From: Bifidobacterium lemurum
GTDB taxonomy: Bacteria > Actinomycetota > Actinomycetes > Actinomycetales > Bifidobacteriaceae
Length of the DNA stretch: 64,000 nucleotides
Direction of reading: 5' to 3'
Assembly: GCF_014898175.1 (NCBI RefSeq)
Contig: NZ_CP062948.1
Location: 806,001 to 870,000 of the forward strand
The first letter of the stretch is position 1, and each line of letters starts with the position of its first letter. The notes under the pieces are model-generated. The model was not told the origin of the DNA. It saw only the letters and a program-made list of their open reading frames with translations, and did not search any database. Below, piece by piece: positions 57,995 through 64,000 of this stretch. Made by a program: the position numbers and the translations under genes.

Positions 57995-59671
57995 TCAAGA
58001 AGATAGGCACTGACTGAAATCTTTTTTAATGTATTTCGTAATCAGTGCGCTCCATCCCAAAGAGGAGAGACAGATGTAGGTAGGCATAAATTGGATAATA
58101 TACTTTGATCGTCCCGATTCGAAAAGCATCAAGAAAGCCAATGATCCAATAATTGCAATACTTAACCACCACATGACATTCTCTTTGTGCTTTGCAAGGA
58201 ACAAAGTCGAAGAACGATGATCCTGAATTCGTTGCAGCCCCATCGACAAAGACAAGAACAAGATGCCCATAATCATTAATATGTATGAGAGCTGCTGAAT
58301 TGTACTAATTATACCGTATCTGACTCGCTCCGTATCATACAAACTGCGTATAAAACGAGCGAGACGTGTTTTTTGGAAGTCAGACAGAAATCCCTGATCC
58401 GCTTGTTCATCATATATATATAGAGCATCCCAGTGCCCGAAGGAAAATGTTCCGTCTTCTAGCGTGTTGCGCGCCTTTTGTAGAACGAACTGCGCATAGC
58501 CGATTACACCATAATCAGACAAACGCTGTTTAATAAGCTGTATGCTATACGCGTTCTTCTCATCTTTGCTGGCCAGCTTGGATGTATTCACACGGTCTTC
58601 AAGGCTGAAGCCACCTCGATCGCGCATTCCCATAGCCATAAAATGCGACATCGGATAGGATTGGGAAGGATCATAGTTGAGCTGCATCTGCTGGTTGATG
58701 GCTAGCCCAAAAATCGAGGCCGCACATGCCATTCCTAAGGCAAGTGCTAATACCGCGGGAAGAGCTTTTGTCAGTAGAGCTTTCCCCCAACAGATAACGC
58801 ACCAGACGAGAACAAAAGCTATAGTGACAATAATACTAGAAGGTTTCATCTGGTAACCCAGATATGTCAGCAAACCGAAGCTGATGAATAAAGCATAGAA
58901 CTGCCAACAACGCCAGTTTTGGTATACGTTATCTTCGGCGTCTCGCGGAAATAGCACAACGATGGCACAATATATTGCCCCCATCGTCAAAGGAAGCGTA
59001 AGTAAATCGGTATAGACTATAATGATGTGCCCGGTAAGTCCGAAAGTGCCGATAAACAGTAGAAAAGCTATATCCGCAACTCTATTCGAGATGCGTTTCA
59101 AAATACGTGGCATTAATGCAATACTGATGTCAACGCAAGCAATACTAAGTAATTGCATTATTAAAGTGGGAGAATTACTGGGCCATGTAGAGGGGATAAT
59201 CTGCATGACAACCCAGTAAATATAGGTGATTAGAACATTATTCGGACATCGAGATAAATAATCAGAGAATACGTGAGGATTAGATGCTGTTTGACGGATG
59301 GATTCTTGATCAGCGCCCATCGTGACACTACCGAAGGAAGCCCAGGTCAATAACTGCCATGCCACCATCAAGGAGAAAACAACCCACTTATGATGCCGGA
59401 GAAAACGTAACAAGCGTCGCACAAAGTATCGCACAGAAGAGGAGAAAACCACGACAATAATCGCTAGAATTATTGCAAAGACTGGCAGTGTGAGATTGTT
59501 GTTGGTGGAGGGGAACACCACAGCACAGTAAAGCCACCACAAAGTTACTGTTGCGAGGAGTACATAGACAATGATTTCTAAAGACGAAATGATTCGTCGA
59601 CTCATCGGCTGCGCCATATGAGAACGTTCTTGATTAGTCTGATATCTTGTCATGATAAGTAATCCGTTCAT
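57995..59671 (-). CDS. Multi-pass membrane protein, GT-C glycosyltransferase-like
   Basis: A 558-residue protein with about 11 to 12 membrane helices. A first-loop acidic residue in VTMGADQESIRQTAS and the following CPNNVLITYIYWVVM resemble GT39/GT-C type transferases that use lipid-linked sugars, but the match is loose. A large extracytosolic loop near residues 340-450. Clearly AT-richer than the DNA before 55 kb. The ATG used may be 59671 or 59653 (MTRYQTN). Starts 3 bases after the acyltransferase stop, so one operon. Confidence 0.65.
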   Translation of the reverse strand: MNGLLIMTRYQTNQERSHMAQPMSRRIISSLEIIVYVLLATVTLWWLYCAVVFPSTNNNLTLPVFAIILAIIVVVFSSSVRYFVRRLLRFLRHHKWVVFSLMVAWQLLTWASFGSVTMGADQESIRQTASNPHVFSDYLSRCPNNVLITYIYWVVMQIIPSTWPSNSPTLIMQLLSIACVDISIALMPRILKRISNRVADIAFLLFIGTFGLTGHIIIVYTDLLTLPLTMGAIYCAIVVLFPRDAEDNVYQNWRCWQFYALFISFGLLTYLGYQMKPSSIIVTIAFVLVWCVICWGKALLTKALPAVLALALGMACAASIFGLAINQQMQLNYDPSQSYPMSHFMAMGMRDRGGFSLEDRVNTSKLASKDEKNAYSIQLIKQRLSDYGVIGYAQFVLQKARNTLEDGTFSFGHWDALYIYDEQADQGFLSDFQKTRLARFIRSLYDTERVRYGIISTIQQLSYILMIMGILFLSLSMGLQRIQDHRSSTLFLAKHKENVMWWLSIAIIGSLAFLMLFESGRSKYIIQFMPTYICLSSLGWSALITKYIKKDFSQCLSS

Positions 59672-59674
59672 TCC

Positions 59675-60754
59675 TTATTTAATAAGCAGCATCCATCGTT
59701 GCAGCGGTCGAAGATAGGCCAGAATTCGCGCAACCGCCAATGAGCCTACCAAGCAAATACAAACAATTATTGCGAACGAGATAAACCCTGTTGACATGTT
59801 GAACGACTGCAAACACGCTACGCATACAGTGAGTATCCAGAAATGGAGCATGTACACGGAAAAGGAATACGTAGAGATGAAAGTTGTAACGGTTACAAGG
59901 AAGCGAGCGTGAGCAAAACGCAAGGTGAATATGCGTTGACCGACAACAAAGGATGATATTGCAGTGATTACTAGGAACAAATTGGCATAATAAGGGTCCC
60001 AAGCAAGTCCGCTTGCCAGAGCAAAATGGTGGAATAACACAAGGAATACAGCAGAAACTATTGCGACGGCTGTCGCTGCCCAAGTATTCACTTTGCTGAA
60101 TATACCTTTTTTTACTGCGTAACCAGCAAGTAAAAACAGTATCCAGACAGAGTTCCCCCAAACATCTGCTCCGAAGATATTCATATTCAACTGACTGGAG
60201 ATAATGTGCTGGGGCATGATGAAGCTAAATAATTCGGATAGAGTGGGGACGATGGTGCCGAAGAATGCAGCACATCCCAACAACGTTAATGAGTATGTTC
60301 GCGCATGATGCATACCCAGCCATTGGATCGTATGGGAAACAATTGGTAATCCCAGATAAACTCCGATAATCATTGGAAGAAACCACATGCCATTATTAGT
60401 GGGTCCCATAAACAGAGCAACTTTGAGAACCTGATCAAAGGAGATGGGAGAGTCTCCTATCACTTGACTGAGTCCGAACCACGTGATATTCCAGATTTCT
60501 AACGTTATGACGAGCGGCAAGAGATTGTGCTTGAGAAATCGCTGAAGATACCGAGAATCATAACTCCTATCAAGCATGAGGTACCCGGTGAGCATAACAA
60601 ACAGCGGTACGCCTAGGGTGCCTAGAGTGTTGACCAATAGTTGCGCTTTGCCAGTAAGCAGTGCTGACGAAGTATGTTCGCATATGACGGCAATAATGGC
60701 AATTGCGCGAATCACATCCAGCGAGTGTTCTCGTTGTTTAGGCGCGGCTGGCAT
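59675..60754 (-). CDS. Acyltransferase family 3 membrane protein
   Basis: A 359-residue protein with ten membrane helices. The N-terminus REHSLDVIRAIAIIAVICEHTSS is the family-3 signature (RxxxxDxxRxxAI then EH). GTLGVPLFVMLTGYLML is the next conserved block. Such enzymes O-acylate sugars of capsules or wall polymers. AT-rich like its partner at 57995. Divergent from the galactofuranosyltransferase gene. Confidence 0.88.
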   Translation of the reverse strand: MPAAPKQREHSLDVIRAIAIIAVICEHTSSALLTGKAQLLVNTLGTLGVPLFVMLTGYLMLDRSYDSRYLQRFLKHNLLPLVITLEIWNITWFGLSQVIGDSPISFDQVLKVALFMGPTNNGMWFLPMIIGVYLGLPIVSHTIQWLGMHHARTYSLTLLGCAAFFGTIVPTLSELFSFIMPQHIISSQLNMNIFGADVWGNSVWILFLLAGYAVKKGIFSKVNTWAATAVAIVSAVFLVLFHHFALASGLAWDPYYANLFLVITAISSFVVGQRIFTLRFAHARFLVTVTTFISTYSFSVYMLHFWILTVCVACLQSFNMSTGFISFAIIVCICLVGSLAVARILAYLRPLQRWMLLIK

Positions 60755-60934
60755 TATGATCGATCCTTCTTCTGTCCGAGATACCAGAGGAGCGGCATAC
60801 GCTAATCTCTCACGGATACGGGTAGTTTATTCAATGACTCTTTATCGTAGTCGAGGCTGGTGATAAGGTTACCTGCTAGGACAAGCGTCTCTAAGAACAA
60901 GGGGCGAAATCCCGCGTTCCATGATCCCGCCTGA

Positions 60935-62863
60935 ATGAATATACTAATAAGAATGCAGCAGGAGTTATTGACGCAACAGCAGGGATGGGAAACCATTAAT
61001 CGTCTAGTGTTCCCGATTGAGGATAAAGACCTTGTTCTTCCGCTGTATATTTCGACGAAAAGTGGAGAGTCGCTCGACGACGGCTTGGAACGGAGAACAT
61101 CGATTGTCTCCCGCTCTCGATTGACGCTTGGCGCTGGCGCTCATATCACTTGCAGCACGTTCTTCAATGCGTTTCCAGCAGGATATTGGCGCCGATGGAC
61201 GAATGTTCGCAGTGTTCGTTTTGCCGTGGAGACACAAGGTATTGGCAGCATCAGAGTATTCAGATCCACGGCACGTGGCTTGGCTTCACCAGTAGCGATA
61301 TTGAAAGTTGACTCTCCGGCCGATTCGGCGACCTACGTTGCAGATATCTCCATTGAGGGCATGCTGGATGGAGGCTTTCTCTGGATTGAAGCTCAGGCAG
61401 GAGATTGTCCTCTTACCTTGTTCAATGGTGAATGGCAGGTGGAGTCTAGGCATCGAACGGCACCGGAACGATCGAAGCTCTCAATAGCAATTACTACGTT
61501 TAACCGTGCTTCATACTGTTTGCGTCAGTTGCGGACAATCGCAGATGAATCATCGTTACGGGAGCGTTTGGATACGGTTTACTGCGTAGACCAAGGAACC
61601 GACCTTGTCCGAGAACAAGATGGGTTCCCTGTTTTACAGAAGCAGTTGGGGAGGCAGCTTACCTATATACAGCAAAAGAATCTAGGCGGTTCTGGTGGAT
61701 TCTCCCGCGGTATGTGCGAGACGGTTAAAGCCGGGACTAGCGAATATGCCCTCTTGCTTGATGATGACGCTATTTCAGAGCCTGAGGCCATTCTTCGCGC
61801 CGTACAATTCGCTGATTATGCCAAGAAACCGCTTATTGTCGGCGGAGGCATGCTACATCTGGATAACCGAACAGTGCTGTATTCACGTGGTGAGAGATTC
61901 GACCCGAGCACGGTTATGCCTGCAGCTGCTGTTGGAACTGTATACAATCATGATTTTGCGGCTCATCCTTTATGGCAATCTCCGGAGCTTCATCGCTTGG
62001 TCAACCCTGAGTTCAACGGATGGTGGCTATGCCTGATTCCGACGAAAGTCATCAAAGAAATCGGATTGTCGATGCCGTTCTTCATCAAGTATGACGATGT
62101 AGACTATGGCCTTCGAGCAAAAGAGCATGGAATTCCCACGGTATGTTTGCCCGGAGTGGCGGTGTGGCACCAAGGGTGGCATGACAAAGACATCTCCCGC
62201 ACATGGGAAGAGTATTTTGCGCAGCGGAACCGTTGGATTTGCGCCCTGCTGCATTTCCGTAAGCCAAGTAAAAAGTTCCTCTTCCGCATGATGTACGAGG
62301 ATGCACACCTTGGGGTGAAGTTACTCTATTCAGGCATGAAACTGCATCATATGGCATTGGAGGATGTACTAAAAGGCTCTGATCATCTGATATCCATCAT
62401 GCCGAATCAACTTGCAGTCGTCAGACAGGCGCGAAACGGGTTCGATGACAGCACGGTGATTGCAGATCCAGACATGCTGCCTGCTGCAGAGCATTATTTC
62501 GTCGGACAGACCAAATTCTCTCTTGCACAGGCAAGTATGAAAGAGGGAGCCAAGGTTGTCCTTAAAGCAGTGCTCTCGCATGAGAACGGTGAGAAAGACG
62601 CAAGGCCCCAGTATGCTATGGCGGCACAAGACGCAATGTGGCAGAACTTCACAGGCATCCGTTCCGCCGCAGTCACCACGTCCGATGGCAACGGCGTGAC
62701 TTGGCTACGTAGAGACAGCAAGTTGTACCGCAAAGGTCTGTGGGATTGTCAGCGTCTGGCCTTCCGCATATACGGTCTGTGGGGCAAACTCTCACGACAA
62801 TATACTGATACACCAGTGTCGGCCATGAAAGTCTGGGAGAAAATCTTCAGAGAAGCGCAATAG
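60935..62863 (+). CDS. GlfT2-like galactofuranosyltransferase (GT2)
   Basis: A 642-residue glycosyltransferase. An N-terminal beta-rich domain (1-185) is followed by the GT-A domain: LSIAITTFNRASYCLRQL, KNLGGSGGFSRGM, the DXD motif DDDA at 276-279, the acceptor site FIKYDDVDYGLRAKEHG, and WHQGWHDKD with the metal-binding His. This order is that of mycobacterial GlfT2, a UDP-galactofuranose transferase. It would build a galactofuranose-containing surface polymer. ATG 60935 lacks a clear ribosome site; ATG 60953 is an alternative. Confidence 0.85.
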   Translation: MNILIRMQQELLTQQQGWETINRLVFPIEDKDLVLPLYISTKSGESLDDGLERRTSIVSRSRLTLGAGAHITCSTFFNAFPAGYWRRWTNVRSVRFAVETQGIGSIRVFRSTARGLASPVAILKVDSPADSATYVADISIEGMLDGGFLWIEAQAGDCPLTLFNGEWQVESRHRTAPERSKLSIAITTFNRASYCLRQLRTIADESSLRERLDTVYCVDQGTDLVREQDGFPVLQKQLGRQLTYIQQKNLGGSGGFSRGMCETVKAGTSEYALLLDDDAISEPEAILRAVQFADYAKKPLIVGGGMLHLDNRTVLYSRGERFDPSTVMPAAAVGTVYNHDFAAHPLWQSPELHRLVNPEFNGWWLCLIPTKVIKEIGLSMPFFIKYDDVDYGLRAKEHGIPTVCLPGVAVWHQGWHDKDISRTWEEYFAQRNRWICALLHFRKPSKKFLFRMMYEDAHLGVKLLYSGMKLHHMALEDVLKGSDHLISIMPNQLAVVRQARNGFDDSTVIADPDMLPAAEHYFVGQTKFSLAQASMKEGAKVVLKAVLSHENGEKDARPQYAMAAQDAMWQNFTGIRSAAVTTSDGNGVTWLRRDSKLYRKGLWDCQRLAFRIYGLWGKLSRQYTDTPVSAMKVWEKIFREAQ

Positions 62864-62894
62864 TCAAATTGAATTTGCGGGGAAGGAAACGCCA

Positions 62895-63611
62895 TTGAAC
62901 ACTGCGATCATTATTGCTGGAGGTTCTGGCCACCGAATGGGGCAGGACATCCCCAAGCAATTTATTAATGTATATGACAAGCCAGTGATTATCTACACTC
63001 TGGAGAGCTTCCAGAGACATCCCAAAATCGATGATATCGAAGTGGTGTGCTTGGACGGCTGGCATGACATGCTTTGGGCGTACGCAAAGCAGTTCGATAT
63101 TACCAAACTGAAATGGGTGGTTTCCGGAGGTCAGAGCGGTCAAGAATCTATTCGTAATGGCGTAGTAAATCTTGAGGGGCAATGCGAGCCGGACGACATC
63201 ATCGTTATTCATGATGGAATCCGACCATTAGTGGACGAGGCCATACTATCGGATGTAATCGCAACATGCGAACAATATGGTAATGCCGTCACATCGTTGC
63301 CGTATAACGAACAGATTTTCATCATGGATGATGATATTTCGACGGTTCAATATATTCCGCGTGATACGCTACGTCGTGTTTCAACGCCGCAAGCCTATCG
63401 TTTTGGCAAATTAGATTGGGCGTATCATGAGGCGTTCAGCCGGGGAGTTGGCATTGGACCATCATCGTATACCAATACCATGATGGCTGATCTCGGTGAA
63501 CGTTTGTACTTTGCTGCCGGCTCGGACCGCAATATCAAGTTGACTAATAAAGACGATCTTGAAATGTTCAAAGCATACCTCAAGTTAGAAAAGGACAACT
63601 GGCTAAAATGA
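62895..63611 (+). CDS. IspD/TarI-family cytidylyltransferase
   Basis: A 238-residue nucleotidyltransferase. The CTP-binding loop AIIIAGGSGHRMGQDIPKQF is at the N-terminus and VIHDGIRPLV in the middle, as in IspD and TarI. Setting in a surface-polymer locus favours CDP-ribitol (or another CDP-polyol) formation over isoprenoid synthesis. GGGGAAGGAAACGCC lies before the start. Its stop overlaps the next start as ATGA. Confidence 0.87.
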   Translation: MNTAIIIAGGSGHRMGQDIPKQFINVYDKPVIIYTLESFQRHPKIDDIEVVCLDGWHDMLWAYAKQFDITKLKWVVSGGQSGQESIRNGVVNLEGQCEPDDIIVIHDGIRPLVDEAILSDVIATCEQYGNAVTSLPYNEQIFIMDDDISTVQYIPRDTLRRVSTPQAYRFGKLDWAYHEAFSRGVGIGPSSYTNTMMADLGERLYFAAGSDRNIKLTNKDDLEMFKAYLKLEKDNWLK

Positions 63612-64000
63612 CCAGGCAAGCGCCATCAGGGAGCGCAATTGACGTTGAAGATCATCCTCTCTATCAGGCGGATGTCGCTCAGGCATCTCAATGTGATTTG
63701 CCGTGGGAAAAATTGCATGATGCTACAGTGCTTGTCACAGGCTCCACGGGATTGATCGGAAGCCATCTCATCGACGTGCTAATGCATCATAACGTGAATG
63801 ACGAATTGCAATGCACGGTAGTGGCAATCGGCCGTAATGAGACAAAAGCGAGAAAACGTTTTGCGCACTACTGGTGGTCCCCATGGTTTAGATTCGCAAA
63901 GCACGATATCGTAGTTCCATTGTGCGACGATGAGATTCCATTGGCGGACTATGTAATTCATCTTGCGAGCAATACACATCCAAGAGCATATGCCACTGAT
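63608..64000 (+). CDS. NAD-dependent epimerase/dehydratase-like SDR, partial
   Basis: The first 131 residues of an extended SDR protein. The Rossmann loop VLVTGSTGLIGSHLIDVL (GxxGxxG) begins at about residue 40, and VIHLASNTHPRAYATD is the next conserved strand. Starts at ATG 63608, overlapping the cytidylyltransferase stop by four bases. The pair suggests synthesis of a CDP-activated sugar alcohol or a modified sugar. Runs off the right edge. Confidence 0.85.
   Translation, partial: MTRQAPSGSAIDVEDHPLYQADVAQASQCDLPWEKLHDATVLVTGSTGLIGSHLIDVLMHHNVNDELQCTVVAIGRNETKARKRFAHYWWSPWFRFAKHDIVVPLCDDEIPLADYVIHLASNTHPRAYATD

Overview
The window is a piece of a Bifidobacterium chromosome. The grounds are the 16S, 23S and 5S rRNA sequences, the high but not extreme GC content, AAGGAG-type ribosome sites, the actinobacterial rRNA leader motif (TTTGAGAACT), and the dnaX, Tad and CUT1/glycosidase gene styles. 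I cannot name the species.

Layout. 1-3.4 kb: dnaX (running off the left edge), a TetR regulator with repeated operator-like sites, and a diacylglycerol-kinase-type lipid kinase. 3.5-8.2 kb: a Tad (Flp-like) pilus locus on the minus strand in two units. The order is CpaE/TadZ-like, TadA ATPase and a fused TadB-TadC membrane protein, then Flp-like pilin, TadE and a TadE/F-like protein. Both units carry the same 53-bp upstream element. 8.3-11.2 kb: a wall-anchored subtilase that has lost its catalytic Asp and His. 11.3-17.7 kb: a small Cys-rich protein, then an rRNA operon on the minus strand (16S-23S-5S, no tRNA in the spacer). 17.7-23 kb: a membrane-tethered, domain-swapped GH3 enzyme, divergent from a LytTR response regulator and a histidine kinase gene broken by a one-base frameshift.

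23-41.8 kb is the most interesting block. It holds GH1, acetyl esterase, TetR, ROK kinase, GH42, GH43, GH31 alpha-xylosidase, GH3, GH29 alpha-fucosidase, a CUT1 ABC importer without its ATPase, and a DUF624 protein. None of the enzymes shows a signal peptide. Together they would be enough to dismantle imported xyloglucan oligosaccharides (fucosylated, galactosylated, arabinosylated or acetylated) from their ends. Four copies of one 22-bp palindrome (TTATTTATA-N4-TATAAATAA) sit at the promoters of this block and probably bind the local TetR protein. 42-49.2 kb is a second, LacI-controlled alpha-xyloside/alpha-glucoside module with a longer GH31, two permeases and a solute-binding lipoprotein.

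49.3-55.3 kb is accessory DNA: an excisionase-type antitoxin with a PIN toxin behind a perfect 30-bp inverted repeat, a PD-(D/E)XK protein, an unknown membrane-anchored protein, a Nudix hydrolase and a HAD phosphatase. 55.4-64 kb begins a cell-surface polysaccharide locus: an LTA-synthase-like enzyme, an AT-rich membrane glycosyltransferase and acyltransferase, a GlfT2-like galactofuranosyltransferase, an IspD/TarI cytidylyltransferase and an SDR that runs off the right edge. No CRISPR array, insertion sequence or tRNA was seen.
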